64,000 nucleotides of DNA, from contig NC_135557.1 in NCBI RefSeq assembly GCF_964340395.1, positions 13,710,161 through 13,774,160 on the forward strand. The letters are read 5' to 3'. The stretch comes from Glandiceps talaboti (lineage: Eukaryota > Hemichordata > Enteropneusta > Spengelidae). The notes beneath the pieces were generated by a model. It was not told where the DNA came from. It was given only the letters and a program-made list of their open reading frames with translations, and made no database searches. Shown here piece after piece: positions 23,876-43,680 of the stretch. The translations under genes and the position numbers were made by a program. Position 1 is the stretch's first letter. Each line of letters begins with the position of its first letter.

Positions 23876-24560
23876 CCCCCCCCTTATAATTTATTTGGTC
23901 ACTTCAAGAATTAATAAGATAAAATCAATGTGGGGGGGGGGGTGAGGGGAGGGATGGGGTATAGATTATGTAAATATCAAATGTATCATCTTCATGTGTA
24001 TATGCACTTTCCATTAATTAAAACAAAATCAAAAACACATGCAACAGGAAACATCAAAACCAAACACAAATATACATAAATGTCTCATTGGGGGCGCTGT
24101 AGACATCTTGGTAATATACATATCACATTTATGCTAGCACTGCCTTCTATGGTATGCTGTCTAACTATCTTAGACATGCTTTGAACCATCCTAGAACTAT
24201 TTTCAGAAAAGCAGTTGATAATGGAACATATTTTCTATATGATAATTCAGTATTGTACTGCTACAAATATTAACAAAGATTGAACATACACACTACATAC
24301 AGAATATGCATAACTGGCGATCGGCCATCGCCTCAGATGCACTTACAAATTAAGTTAAGTTTAATTTTGTCCCACTTTTAATACAGTTAAGGAATGACCT
24401 GCATCCACTGCCAAGTGTATGTAATTGTATGTTTAATTACTTTAATTGGTTTATTTATTTACTTGAGTCAATATTAATCATTGTGCCAATGGAAAGAACA
24501 TTTCATGTTTTTCATGACGAATGAAGTAATGATATTGATTCAGCATGAATATCATTATGA
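23876..24560. other. Intergenic, no gene seen
   Basis: AT-rich with short poly-C (23874-23883) and poly-G (23933-23942) runs. No recognised element. Confidence 0.5.
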
Positions 24561-24576
24561 AATAGATGACTGACAA

Positions 24577-24993
<417 letters not shown>

Positions 24994-25345
24994 CTAGCGA
25001 GCTAGGTAAATAACTAACTACAGTATATTACTTATGTAACGAAGTTAGCTTATTTTACAAAATAATTAAACTCCACTAAATAAATAAACAGTGAATAAAT
25101 AAATATTTAAAGAAAAGATATTTCATGAAATGCTAGGAAATTAACAAAAAGAAAACAAAAAATCAAAGAAATACATACATACACAAATAATTAGAACGAA
25201 AGAAATCAAGAAAGAAATACATAAATTCATGATTAAATGAATAAACGAACAAACGAATTGATCACTGAACAAACAAATCAATCAATAAAACACTGAAATT
25301 GATCCAGAATGAACACATTGGAAAGGCATTGTTGTTTGTCTTACC

Positions 25346-28339
<2,994 letters not shown>

Positions 28340-28399
28340 GGTGATTTGGTATCGTTGCAGTGGTATACACACAAATGCCAATCTAACCTAAACCAGTCA

Positions 28400-28407
28400 C
28401 TTTTATA
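28400..28407 (-). promoter_or_regulatory. TATA box of Kunitz gene 2
   Basis: On the minus strand TATAAAAG is followed by TGACTGG, 68 bases before the start codon, nearly identical in sequence and spacing to Kunitz gene 1. Confidence 0.75.
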
Positions 28408-31400
28408 CTAGTTATATCGTAATCGTTTATGAGTAGTGGCCATTATAAATAAAATATAAGTTTCTCACACTATCTATAATTCATTATTCCTAAACTCCCT
28501 TGCTGTTGGCTCATGATAAATGTCGACAAAAACACTAAAGGGACAGACAGCTACATGGAATAATCACTGAGTAATTAGTTGTCTTTGCCCTTGACAGTCA
28601 AAGTCTTCGTTAACTAATAAAACTCGACTTTTCATAATATACACATATTGCCCCTCTATGAGTTCACTAGTAGATGTCTATTACCCCCCCCCCCCCGGAC
28701 TATTATGCACAATGTATAGCTATAACCTGAGGCTGAAAGCCAAGGGAATAGTTGCTACATAACACCGCGACATGTAAGACGACATCTACTGGTGCCCAAA
28801 TAGCTACAGGCAATCATTTTCAATAGGAAATCACATTGTTAGATATACATTCTTTCCACAGATAAGACTCTCATGCTACTGTAATACTGCCCTAGGAAAA
28901 TAGAAGACAAATGTTGCCTCTGTATGTAAATTTTGTTCACTATGGGTCAATAGTTCATACCATGTGACCTGGTTTAAGCCAATCACTGATGGCTATTAGT
29001 TTAAGTATTAGTCACAACTTAGCGACTTTATTGAAAAGTTAAACGTTAGAGCTGTTGAATTCTACATCTTAATTTGACATGTTTCGCAAGTTTTGCTTTA
29101 TCATGACTCGTTTAATTAAATTCCCCAAATGTAATGTATAATGAGTTTATGTAATTGGTTTGAAAATAAATACTTCATACTTGGATATGAAACATTTGAG
29201 TTATTTTAGCAGCTGGCGGTGTAGAACTAAAATCAACCATGCAGCTTAATACTTTTGCGTAACAATCTCGGCTTTTCATCCATTTCCAGGGGTAGTAAAA
29301 AGTCTTCCAAAATGTCCGCTAAAAAATAAATGGGAATAGCTTGTAAGCACAACAGGAAATCTTTCGGACATGAATTTGATAGATGTGTAACATAGTATTT
29401 CGAATAGGTGTCTGAAAGTTTTATATGAACTGAACAGAATGCATAGACAATTTTTCACCATCACGCTTATGCATTGTTGCAGGAATGCCATTAATATATA
29501 ATATATTGTTTGGCAAAGAATTGTAGATAGGAGGGGGGGGGCATTTTACATTAGTTTCGCAATTAGACTATCTATTGTGAATGTAATAAGACCGTGGCAT
29601 TTCAATACTATCTTAAATTACCATATTTGGTAGTTGTTATTCTTAAATGACCCTTGACCTTACGTCCTTTGAAGTTACTTAATCAAGAACTAGTAGGGGA
29701 TTAATTGATAACTAATAGAGATTAATACTAGTAATAAAATGTCCTTTAAAACGCAATCAGCTCATTACAGAAGGACCCCTACCTGTTAGATAATCGATCA
29801 TTTTATAAAGATTGTATAAATCTATTATTCAAATGTGTCCTCATGAAAATTGAATTTCAAAAGAGAGGTAATATTATATTTTCTTATTTCATTTTTGCAT
29901 GAAATTGCTTTTCTGTGCTAAGCAATAATCATTGAATTCATAAAGCAGGATTTCCTTTCGTAGTATATAAAGTAACGAAATTGCGTCATTATAAGTTGAA
30001 TAATGGCAATACATTCAAACGTAACAAATAGATTTGCATATTAATCTTATTTGAATATCGTGTAGATGAAATACATTCAGAGGTAATCAGAGACCTGAAC
30101 AAATATGAATAATAGTTGCTTGTATGGAAATTATGATATCACGATATATTATGTCATACGTGCGATTGAAACCAATAAAACAGAAACAATATAAATCTAA
30201 CTAAATTTCATTGTTATATTGCCCCTTTCTTCTTCTTCATTCCATTCTACTCATAACATTGCACTTAATGTTAGGGTTTAGCTCATTGAAGTGTTATTCT
30301 CAAAACGCCAGCTATCTGTTACTTTATTGGACCGGGTCCACCTTATCGCAACATATTATCAAAACTAGAAACATCGTCTTGCTTAACGACAATTTTGCAA
30401 TGAAAACCTGCGTTGTTCGGTAGAGTCAAACTGAACGACACTCTTCTTACTTACAGCGTGGTAAATTTGGTCGAAGCCTGAATGGTTTCGAACGCCGATC
30501 GCAGTGATAATTGATTTAACTACTCGGCCACCGACAACCCAATATTTATAATGTTTACAATGTTTTTTGAGTTTTCATGGATTCGAATGTTTTTTCTTGG
30601 CCAGAGCGCAAAACACGATGACGCTGATGAAGTCTGATATTGAGACGAAAGCTGCGTAGTCACTTCAAAAATTATTCCAAAAAGGTAACTTTATCATCAT
30701 TACTACTATAAATAATGAACTCAAGTATCAATTTCGATTCAACAAATGTTAGTTTGACTTTACAGTTAACATTTCATCTCTGGGTTATTATCGTCAATCG
30801 TGCACAATTTTGTACTAAGCATGGTAACATCCACAAGTAGAACAGCTAACAAAAATCACCACTTGCTACCTTGGTTTCAAGACTGGCTCATTAAATACCC
30901 CGGTATTTCTTTGATGTACCGCAGCCTGATTGTGAAACAATCATGGCCATTACGATAATTCGCTGAAACGAGTTGATTCAATTATTTCTGGACACAAGTT
31001 ATTAAGCTCAGACCTTTCATATTTCTGAAATAAAATTGTGATAATTAATTACGTATTTCATTTGTTCCGATATCAAATATTTATTCATATGCTACTTCAA
31101 TAATGACAGTATCATGGGATACCACATCATGGTGTTCAGGTGTCTCTTAGATTAATAGCATCGTGGAGAATGGCATGATAACGGTTTCTTTTCAGTTTGG
31201 AATTTCTCTGCCATCCGTCATAATCAATTTCCTTTTAAAACGTTTCCGCTTTCTATGTTGATTTACAGGTATTATTATGTAAATCAACAATGATCATGAT
31301 TCACTTGGATAAGAGTATTCTCCACGTGACTTTGTCAAATTAAATAATTGGTATATCTATTTTGACCATTTGGCTATTTTACTTTCATACCGCTGTCACA

Positions 31401-32480
31401 GTTACCTGTGTAATTACGCCTACGTACATGACGCAAGCACGTTCGTCATGAGTGAAAAAGGTACGATAGTGATCTAATAGACTGTTTTTCATAGGTGTTT
31501 GACGATTACATTATTGAAATCTGGTTTAAATCTTATGTAATAACTATTTTTAATTTACTTCAAATAATATATTTTAGTTCAAGTGAAAGAAATTATGAAT
31601 CTGATATCACTTTCATGTTTGTTGTGTCCTCGATCTGAACTTTAAATAATGATTTGCACAGATCACGTCGCTGTACCGGCCTTATAGTGGCAAAGTGTCT
31701 ATACGCATTATGTGTAAAACAGCACTGTATCAGCTCTATCCAGTGCATGGCTGTGAGGTACATAAATTTGACAGATGTGTTACTGGTATGCCAACGTCCA
31801 TGCATTTCACATGGGTATGAGAAACATCAATGCAATAAGTAGGTTGTTGTGACATCTGTGTGTAAAAGCAAATTCCTACATCCATGTACCAGCTATGTGA
31901 GCAGCGATATATATGTCAGACAACCATATACTAAGCTATGTTAGCAATGCTGCCAATGTCATTATCAGCATTGGCAATAATTCCGTACATAATATAAAAA
32001 GTTCAAACATAACTATACATAAAATTATACATATAATACATGTATTACCTAGCTACCACACTAGTTACAGAACATGCCATGTAAGTGTTTGGCTGTTTCA
32101 CAATCATTGCTTCACTTATCTTGCACTTTGGGGCAAAAGTGAACTTGGAGTTTTGTTATCGTAATCTTCATACTATTAGATAGTTTAGAAAAGAACTTAA
32201 TCTAAATTGTTCTAGTCTCTTCAGCATGAATTTGTCAGAAGGGATGAATATACTTCCTATTTCGGACACTACATGTATCAAATTCAAGTTTCTATTGTAC
32301 ACTAGGTATGACCTCCTAAAGTGCTCCTAAAGAACCCCCCTCCCCAATAAGAGGTAGACATGTTCCAGTTTCAAATCAACGTTCTTTCCCCACCTCTTAC
32401 TGTCAAGATGCTATGAAACTTTATTTAAAAAATGTTTCAATCTTATGTAGTTGCTTTTTACATTTTAGAGCTTTCTTGTA
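28408..32480. other. Gene-poor AT-rich intergenic DNA
   Basis: About 4 kb with no ORF of coding character, no paired splice sites supporting a model, and few repeats. Short poly-C/poly-G runs at 28685-28696 and 29531-29540. The open frames in this stretch look random. Confidence 0.55.
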
Positions 32481-32483
32481 AAA

Positions 32484-32580
32484 TGCATACATACATACAT
32501 ACATACATACATACATACATACATACATACATACATACATACATACATACATACAGACATACATACATACATACATACAC
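32484..32580. repeat. (CATA)n microsatellite
   Basis: Almost pure, with one CAGA interruption. Confidence 0.95.
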
Positions 32581-35500
32581 AGTTGGAATTTCTTGTAAGT
32601 TACCAACTTTGCAAATATACATCCAAAGTTAAAGGAACTTTATTCGATGTTAATGACACATGTCAGCCAAAAAGGCGCATGTGTGAGCGCCCTCAACCTT
32701 TAAGCTGAACGGCTAGCTGCAATGTTTGATGTAACATAATTATAAGAAGCTGCAGAATACATTGTAGTTGTGTTTTCATTTTGTCCATCTACATTTGTAT
32801 GTCTTATTACGATAATTGCAAATAATATTATAAGATGTACATAACTATACCACTGGTGTTGAAACTTAAAACACAGACAAATGAGTCTGCAGTACGTAAT
32901 TGCGGCGTTGTGTTAATTTTTATCATTAACGTTTAACAATCAAAAGCGTAACAACGTCGATAGATGCAACGAATGCAACATTTATAGTTGGAATTATATG
33001 TTGTAACAATGACAGTTTAGGCGACATTCGTACAGATAACTTCTGAGGTGAGGGAACTAGCGTTTTTTCACTGAAATTTTCTATCCAACGGCAATTCACA
33101 CGTATTTTACCTTATTCCAGCAAAGTACCTCTTATCATGATTACGGTAGTAAACACGAAGTGCTAACTTCAGGCCTTGGACCATCATTGTGATATCTACC
33201 TATCCGTCACCATGCCTTGAAGTAAAGTCATTGAAACTCATATATGTTTAGATGGCCCTCATACAGTCCCAAACCCCCAATTATCCAGCAGCGAATTAAT
33301 TGACCAATCACAGTGTTTCTATTATACCATTACTGTAAAAGTAGTTTAAGTAGTTGAAATGTGCACCGACATAAAGACATCGACATATCCTCACACAAAT
33401 ATCAGTGATTCAAAAGGTGAGGGGCTCAGGTAATCAAGTAATCAATCAGCACATACGTCAATATAGCACCAGAGAGCATACGTTTGGTCCAACAGTTTCA
33501 AAAATATTCAACAGCGGAATGGATGGGGGAGGAGGACATCCCGGTCCAACCCCCACTCGCTCACTCCGCTTCCTCGTCGTAATAATTATCACCGAGCGGT
33601 ATTGTGCCACCAGCTGCTTAAAGAATTGCCTATACCCCCTAAAAAACCCAAACAAACCGCAAACAAACAAAAAACAACAACAGCAAAAAAACAATAAAAA
33701 AACAATAAAAACAAAAACACACCACCAACACCACCACCACCACCACCACCAACAACAACAACGCAACAACAACAACAACAACAACAACAACAAAAACAAC
33801 AACAATAAACATTTCCAACAGACCACCATTCAAATGATTGTATCAATAATGCAAGGACACACTGACTACTCACCCCCCCCCCCATCTATGTGTTTATTAT
33901 GAGTACAAGGAATGGTAGATGCAATCATATAAAAATAAACTCATTCAGTGATGAAATTAGAATGCCCTTCCATCAACTTTCCAGTTGAAACTGTAAAATA
34001 TAAACTTATCGCAAATGTAACAATTGATATCAATTAATTATAATTTGCAATTTGCACTCACCTCACCCCACCACCACCACCACCACCACCACCACCACCA
34101 CCCACAGTAAATTGTACTGGGAGAACCCCTTGCCCGCCCTCATAAAAGGAAAATCGCTGGGAGCAATTCCCAGCACAAAGTTTTTAAAAATAAAATATTG
34201 TCTTTGAATTAAAGCAATATCTACCTTTAATTAAAATTAGCTGTATTTATTTAAATGTGTTGATAATTTTACCTTCTAATCAAAGTGACAAAAAAAAAAC
34301 CTGTTGGAATAAAGAATGGATTCATATTACATTAGTTGGAGAGGAAAAAGGAGCTCGAGCAGCTGGAGAAGGACTTTGAAAAGGCTAGGACAACACAGGG
34401 AGACGGAAAGACCAACCATGGGAGGCAATGAGCTTCGGCTTGCTTTTGCATTAGTCACACTTTTCCTATAACACCTGTATAGGCCATCCCAGACTGCAAA
34501 CAGGAAACTTGGAATACAGCGCCCTCACTCAAAATGGGGATATCATCACCTCACTGTACTGTTTCTAAAGAGCTCTGTCTCTTGGTATTCTGTATTAGTG
34601 TAAATCAGGGATGTTTTTCGCATTGTTCAGATATCAAGGGAAACAGCAGCGCTCTATCATTAAGTGAGTCAAATATACAATGTATACCCCCAAGGCACAC
34701 ACAGACAGGAAGTAGAGCACCACCACGGCAAATTTGGAAAGGCCTACTGGAGAGACACATTCATTCAATATATCTACGCTACATATTTGCAAAAGAATGA
34801 TAATGTAGCCTTTTCGCATTTTGTCCTTCTGATTTCACTTATTTTTTGCAGTTTGTTTTATTTTGTTTTCAACAGACAGAGTTATATGGTGATACAAACC
34901 ACAGACAAGTAACTGTGTTAGTTGTCTGTGTACAGTCACGGATATCTTATGTTCTAAAAGTTAACAATATAGTAGGTATATATTGGCTAGTCTGACGTCA
35001 CGCTTTTTGACGTCATGCTGAACATCATAGGGTGATTAAATTTTAATCCGTCTAGCCACTAGCCCAGACATTACGTCATAAGTGTGACCCTATAGTGACC
35101 AATATTCACCTGTCAAAGTCGGTTCACATAAAATGGATTAGAAGCGATTTCCATTCCATAACTTAATACCAATTCACTTTATTTATACAAGTGCAGTTGC
35201 ACTTATTACTACAGAAAAATAGCAGTAAATCTGTCTTCCTAGGTCAACATTATATTTTAGTTGACAATCAACAAAATATTGCAAGTCGCGCTATTAAATT
35301 AAACTACATTTAATGAAGTTATATTCACTTACTCTAGAATCCACTCAAATCTTTATATCGTCGTACAATGACAGACCTCATTTCCGCACCGCCAGGGGTG
35401 TTTTTCGTTACGTCAACGGAAATACTAGTATTATGCTCATATAAACCTTTATCGCCTTTTATTTTAATTGGGGATTTGTATAACTTTCTGCCGGAGAGGT

Positions 35501-35960
35501 AAAACGTCTAGATTTGTAATTTAAGAAGTTTGTATTTTGAATGTTCTTTAAGAAGTTTGTATTTTGAATGTTCTTTGTCAACCATGCTTATTAGGGCTAA
35601 GTAATGCAATTGCCTTACATTTCATGCGTATTACGGTGTAAGTGTATATAGCACGAACACACCCGCATCATAACATACCACCAGGGCCTTTTGATAGTCG
35701 CCTTCATTTACCTATCAACGTCATCAAATGCACCTTTTTCATTTCTGTCTAGCGACTTTCGTTTCTCCCTTTATTCCCAGAATTTCTTGTACGGTAATTC
35801 AAAAGAACATGCCAGGTCAAATGTTATTACCAGCCCTCATGTTTTCTCGGAGAAAAGGATAAGATTTCAAACATAGTTGATGCCACGCCATTAGCTGTCT
35901 AGCGCGTACGTGCGTAAGTATATTTTTATAAGACACAATTAGATTGTAGTAATCGGTATA
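32581..35960. other. Intergenic DNA before the prodomain-like gene
   Basis: Contains an A/C-rich low-complexity tract with CAA and CAC trinucleotide runs (33645-33815), a (CAC)n run at 34068-34102, and a 28-bp tandem duplication near 35524-35577 (AAGAAGTTTGTATTTTGAAT repeated). No gene is supported. Confidence 0.55.
33645..33815. repeat. CAA/CAC low-complexity tract
   Basis: Runs of AAAAACAA, then (CAC)n and (AAC)n. The polyGln/polyAsn/polyHis frame across it is a by-product. Confidence 0.9.
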
Positions 35961-35972
35961 GACCTCAAGGTG

Positions 35973-35979
35973 TATAAAT
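35973..35979 (+). promoter_or_regulatory. TATA box of the prodomain-like gene
   Basis: TATAAAT 41 bases before the start codon at 36014, implying a very short 5'UTR. Confidence 0.6.
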
Positions 35980-36013
35980 TTGACGAACTGAGCCATAGAA
36001 CACAATCTGCACG

Positions 36014-38044
<2,031 letters not shown>

Positions 38045-38693
38045 GATATAAAAAAAACTTTCAATTTAACATCTGGCGTAATGTTTTTGCTGTGTGATTG
38101 GGCTTTGAATAACCTTTTGGCTACCTGATTCGCAAAGTGTGGGTTTTTAACTTGACTCATGAAAGTAGTTCCAAGGTCAATGTTATCTTATCTTTTTTCC
38201 ATGTACTTGTACAATTTTCACATCTGATATACCCTACTGAAAAGGAAGTTTTCCGTAATTATCATGATTTGTTGATACGTTATTTACATATACCAGTCGT
38301 GGGAGGGCAACATGTTAGACTGTAAGGGGGGAGGGAGATATAGACGTGTATCTCTTGATATCATAATTTTTTAACGGATAGTCATTTGATATTTCACTTG
38401 TCATTAAAAACAAGCTTTAGCACACGTTTGAAGAAGTTATACTCAGCTAGATTGCAAACCATTACCATGAGCTACTCGTGAACAAAGTTTGATCATGACA
38501 ATCCCTGTACTTGGGTGCCAGTTTGCCATTGTACAAAATGGTGTTTTAATAATGTAATTGTAGGTGTTGCCATTGAACTTGTATTGTAACTGTAGTTTTT
38601 ACCGGTTGTCTTTTATTTCTATAATACTTTGTTTTGGGGGTACACGTTTACAAGTGTGTGGACTGCCTGTCTTTTGTCAAATCTAAATAGATA

Positions 38694-38699
38694 AATAAA
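38694..38699 (+). terminator. Candidate polyadenylation signal of the prodomain-like gene
   Basis: AATAAA within ATAAATAAAATAAATAG, 650 bp after the stop codon. Several overlapping hexamers. Confidence 0.45.
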
Positions 38700-38709
38700 A
38701 TAAATAGCA

Positions 38710-40690
38710 GATTTGGATTGTCAGTCTGTACTATACGACCACGATTGCCTCAACGACCAAAACTTAACACGCTTTGTTCCATTCCACACTGGCTGTATAA
38801 ACAAAACTATTCTGATAAAACCAAGCCCCACTTGGATCAAAAATAGAATAGGGGCCGGGTCTAGTTCTATATACATGACTATTAAAACCAAATGCATCGG
38901 ATAGATACTTCAGGGCCGATATTCCTGTTCTAACTCTATGTACATGGGCGAGCTTAAAAAAGTGAACTAACTGATAACAAACTGAATAAATAACAAACCT
39001 TGAGAATAAATAACAATCAACCTTTATAATTCAATTTTAAAAGTAGTCAAAATATGTGGGATAAGTCGATTGTTTAGAAACAGGTTCTGGAAAGGAATGA
39101 TGTCCACACACAACCAAGTACTATAAGAACAGCTACTCGTACTTTATTGACATCTAACAAAACTCCTACAGATCACTCAGAAATAAGGGTTTATATAGGT
39201 TTTACTACATTCCATACATATTGGCGCGAATTTGGTATTGACCTTCATATGATTGGTCAATTATGAAGAGAAAGGATTGGTAGTAAAGATTGTTTGAACT
39301 TGAGATTATCTAATTTGACATAACTTGATTGGTAATGGAGATTGTAGTCAGGATCCTAAATTTGACTCAAGCTCAGTGTATATTTCATTCCCGATAAAAT
39401 ATATGTAAATCTTCGCATACATGATTTTAGTTCCCAGTACCCTAACGCAGCGGTGCCGTAAAAATATCTGCTTCCCCTCCGCAGCAATTCCGGAGGATAC
39501 CATTGTCTCAGTTACACAGAATCTTGCCGTTGAGGGTTCCACATCCACCCCCCCCATCCACCCCCCCACCCACCCAGCAGAGATGGAGCCCTCAACGGCA
39601 AGAATCTAGGTAAGAGACTATGGGTAGCATATACACAGGCAGAAGCAGGGAGTTAGCAGAACGCAGAGGAACGCGCCCTCTGTGTTGACAATGATAAAAC
39701 GAATAACACCTTTCGGCAACTACAAATTAACTTCATTTCTAAGAGGAAAAATAGTATAAACAATGACAATAAACACTTCAATTTCAAACAAACAAACAAA
39801 CAAACAAACAAACAAAGAACATACAAACTCTTTAAATCAAAATTCAAAATGGAAACATATTTATAAGAACTAAATAAGTCGACTCAACTCTGCGAATTAA
39901 TTTGTAAATATAGATCATTAAAGTGACGACAAACTCGCAGATACGATAAAACAGTACCAGTCAACGCAAGAATACATAAATGTTGTGACGTATCACGTGT
40001 AGAAGAATACTCGGAAAAACCCTCCCTGTTACAGCGCCCCCTATACGTTAGACGTATAGAAGAGAATGATAAAAAGTGTAGTGTAGATTAATTCAATTTA
40101 TATTTATTCTTTCAAATGTTTCATTTTATTGTTTTATTGTACCTTTAATAATCGCCCGGGATATATAACCTGTCAAACTCACAATTACCATAAACTGATA
40201 ACACATACTAGTTAGTAATTTGTTATCATCACGCGATATTGGACATTAGTATGACATAAGCTAGACGTTCGGGCAAGCCCTCACTGCGAACTTCGTTCGC
40301 TATGATCGTATCGGAAGAAAGCCTGAACGTCTAGCAGCAAGACTAATACATTTGCTGTATGGAAATTTAAGTACAGCAAGGTGGTTCATGATTTCGTTCA
40401 GTGGTTGAAAGTAAGGTTACCCCTACCCCTTTATTCATCACTTTGTAAAAATGTTGACCCATCTTCTTTGAGTCCAAAATTGAGGTGCCCCCCCCCCTCC
40501 CCGGCCGTAAAAACTGATCGCTCCCTTAGATTGTTGTTTTCCTTGTCTACGGGCTAAATATAACATTGTTTTGAATATATTTCCCATACTTTTGGGAAAG
40601 AACACTTATCTTTTTAGTATTTAACGTATATTAATACATTTGTAGTATCGGGATTCGTGTGCTATCATTCATTTTAGGAAAATACACGTG
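38710..40690. other. Intergenic DNA between the prodomain-like gene and the PCSK7-type gene
   Basis: No gene supported. Contains the MITE at 39504-39623, a (CAAA)n run at 39787-39815 and a poly-C run near 40488. A 63-codon frame at 38713-38904 with four cysteines has no splice or family support. Confidence 0.5.
39504..39623. mobile_element. GTCTCGG-family palindromic MITE
   Basis: GTCTCAGTTACACAGAATCT on the left and AGATTCT-type AGAATCTAGGTAAGAGAC on the right, with inner arms CTTGCCGTTGAGGG and CCCTCAACGGCAAG. The centre has expanded into a C-rich tract. Confidence 0.75.
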
Positions 40691-40911
40691 ACAACGCGCA
40701 ACGAAGCAACAATACGTCTCCGGCTAGGCTCCCTGTGATGCAACGTTTGCGTCGCACAGCTGTTGTTTCATGGTCAAAGGTTGAGCATGCGCATATTGGC
40801 TTTATATTCGCACAACTGGTGTGCTATGCTAACCTATGTTGTTTTTGTTTAGACAAAACGGAAAAACATTTGGTAGACTCTGCGTGAAAATGGTGAGCTA
40901 AATAGCAGAAG
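40680..40911 (+). promoter_or_regulatory. Possible promoter and non-coding first exon of the PCSK7-type gene
   Basis: A locally CpG-rich stretch (ACGCGCAACGAAGC, GTTTGCGTCGC, GAGCATGCGC) in otherwise CpG-poor DNA leads to GCAGAAG followed by a perfect donor gtaagt at 40912. The next good acceptor in front of coding sequence on this strand is at 50234, just before the convertase start codon. The assignment is inference. Confidence 0.4.
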
Positions 40912-41940
40912 GTAAGTCCAAAGATGACTCACAAGTGTGTACGATTTATATTTTAGGTTTTCCAGTGCTTCGATGAGCGATCGACAGTGTTGTAGGGGGT
41001 GTGATCGGATCCGATCATACAATTAGCCAGGGAAGTAGGTCCATCGCATATCGAGTCTAGTCCGTCGCATAGCAGGGTAGTGTGTGGTATGATTTGACCT
41101 CAATACAACGGTCGAAGCATTGTAATTGTTTACTAATATGATTTATTGGTATAATCCCAAACTCTGTCGTCAGTGATGGTAAAACCACATAAAGAACTTA
41201 GCAATCGATCACGCCATGTAAACGAATAGCTTGATTACCACGTAGTCGTAGTACATCCATTTTTTGGATCAACTAATTGAAGTATCTCAGATCATGGAAG
41301 TATACCATGCTCAAATGACTGCAGGTAGGCAGGTAGGTAGGAAGGGCCTTCCTACCTCCATGTTCAGATAGAGAGACATGTGTCTGACGATATCAGTACC
41401 CCACCAAATATCAACATGTTAATATATAAACTTGTGTACTTGGCTAAATCTAGGACCCCGCTAACAGAGGAGCGCAATCTGGTAAAATTGGGCAATATAC
41501 ATGTAGGCATTGGCAACCTGGCAAAGTGTTCAAGACAATACCATAACTTAGATGGGGGACCCATATTAAATATCTGGGAGACTCAGGTAGATTTTACCTG
41601 CTAAAATACTGCATACCTTTCTAGAGAATTGCTCAATGACATGCTATTTGTGAAACGACAACAGTGAATAGTATTAACTAGAGTGCTCAGTCAATTGTAA
41701 TTTGACCTTGATAACCTTGACCTCACCTTGAGTTAGTAGTTGGTAGGAACATGGAAGTATAAGTAGGTGGGTTATACTTCCATGGTAGGAACTACATCTT
41801 TTGTCAGACGAGACCATACACAATACAGGATATATACCTAAATGTGTTGGTCCTTGATTGGAGTCAAGGTTTGCACAAGTCTAGTGTTTATACATACACT
41901 TCAGTCTACTCTGAAAGGCCCAGTTATTGGTCCCCTTAAT

Positions 41941-42236
41941 CAGGGCTTGAAATTAACTTTTTCTCTTTGATAGACCCAGTGGGTTATCAATTTCAGAAAT
42001 TGGTAGTCTAAGGATAGTAACCAGTACTCCCATATTCTGAACTGAAAACAGAGTTCTCCCATATTCTGAACTGAAAACAGAGTTCCTCTATTGGAAATAT
42101 GTGTTATTAAAATACTTTGAAAGTTTCATGCCTGTAAATCTTCCATAAGTGATGGCCAGATAGTCCCATGACAAGAATTGATACTACATGTATGGTAGTC
42201 GCTGGACATGTGATTTACTGTTAATTTTGAGCCCTG
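41941..42236 (-). mobile_element. hAT-like MITE, family B (CAGGGCT ends)
   Basis: The ends are CAGGGCTTGAAATTAACTTT and GTTAATTTTGAGCCCTG. They are flanked by CCCTTAAT (41933-41940) and GCCTTAAT (42237-42244), a 7/8 target duplication. The CAGGG end and 8-bp duplication are hAT hallmarks. Reverse orientation relative to the 42854 and 58112 copies. Confidence 0.85.
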
Positions 42237-42335
42237 GCCTTAATGTACCCACTTGCTACCAGGTTGAGCATTTTATATAAGCAGAGACAACAATTAAATC
42301 GTTCAGGGAAAGGTTTTTGAATGTAATACTACCTT

Positions 42336-42765
42336 TGTACCAGTTGTCGAGAAATGCTGCTGATCAGAACATCATTGTTGTTTTTGTTTTTATCAGTGGT
42401 AGATTTTTAAAACTGGCTTTGAAGGTGCCGAAAAGTCTTCTTCTTGTCACACTATTAATCATGAATACAAAAACAATAGTGAGTGTCTCAGATGTAGACG
42501 CATACAATGCTTTTATCAGTTTGTTTATGTCTGTGAAAGTTATAACATATTGTATATGGCAATATGAGTAACTTTCACAGACATAAACAAACTGATAAGA
42601 ACATATTGTCAACTTAGATCAGAGACACCCAATGTTATTTTGTATCAGTATATGTCTGCTTGATATTGTGAGGAGAGACTTTTCCACTCCTTCAAAACTA
42701 GATTTAATTGACTACTACTGATATAACGATGTTCTGATCAACAGCCTTTCTAGACAACTAGTGCA
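42336..42765. mobile_element. About 430-bp hairpin element
   Basis: Left ACCAGTTGTCGAGAAATGCT, GATCAGAACATC and right GATGTTCTGATCAACAGCC, TTCTAGACAACTAGTGCAA are inverted. The centre AACTTTCACAGACATAAACA pairs perfectly with the sequence about 30 bases to its left. The arms are diverged between these zones. Confidence 0.75.
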
Positions 42766-42853
42766 AGGTTTGTATTTCCTGCTAAATCTAGTAATAAATG
42801 GGACTCACTGTTTTCTACTCACTGAAGACCAAGTATACATGTACATGTGACAT

Positions 42854-43154
42854 CAGGGCTCAAAATTAACAGTAGTCCCGTATCCACAGACGACCAATTC
42901 TTGTCATGGGACTACCATAATTTGCAGCTGGTACCCCATTCAGGCTACTACTGATTATGTGATGATTTAAAGGATGGAAGATTTATGGACTTAAAGTATT
43001 TTAATAACACATATATTTCCGATAGAGGAATTCTGTTTTCAGTTCAGGAATATGGGACTATTGGTCACCATCCTTGGGCTACCACTTTCTGAAATTGGTA
43101 GCCCACTAAGACTATGTACATGTACCAAAGAAAAAAAGTTAATTTCAAGCCCTG
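42854..43154 (+). mobile_element. hAT-like MITE, family B
   Basis: CAGGGCTCAAAATTAACAGT at the left and AGTTAATTTCAAGCCCTG at the right. The interior shares GGATGGAAGATTTA, GGAATATGGGACTATTGG and TCACCATCCTTGG with the copy at 58112. Confidence 0.85.
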
Positions 43155-43680
43155 CCATGTAGTTCACCATCATTTGCACTCTCAACCCTGTCATTATGTT
43201 ATCTTATACATGTAAATGATCTGATGACAAATTCATTGTACATATATATCGTATAAAACAATGTTGATGAAATCTTCACTATGTAATCAACAGTTGTAAC
43301 AGTGCCAGCCTACATCATAGAAGATTACATCCACATTAACATAACTAGAAATAAAATACTGTTACGTAATTTAAGTTTGATATAAGTATTATCACTTGAG
43401 TAAAAAAACTATCTCGGCTTGTGCCATTTCAAATTCAGAAGCAAGGGAAATGAGAACTTACTTACTCACCATTAATAGTAATAGCATATCTATGGTGCAT
43501 AAATTAATAATTATGCAATGTGCCAGACTTTATCATACACAACATTTAGTGTTTTTAATTGTCTCTGTAGGTTCCAAGAGGTGTAAATCATGTGACTTAG
43601 TGTACATACCCATTTCCTGTAAATCATTACTGCAGTGTTTTTGCTATGGCCTAATATTACTATAGTAGTAATAAAAAAAA

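Noticed and set aside
33405-33902. 165-codon Asn/Gln/His-rich frame, possible prion-like protein
   Set aside because: Low-complexity CAA/CAC tract with no flanking coding character.
38713-38904. 63-codon frame with four cysteines downstream of the prodomain-like gene, checked as a cystine-knot exon
   Set aside because: Lacks the CXGXC and CXCX spacing of TGF-beta ligands and has no acceptor giving this frame.
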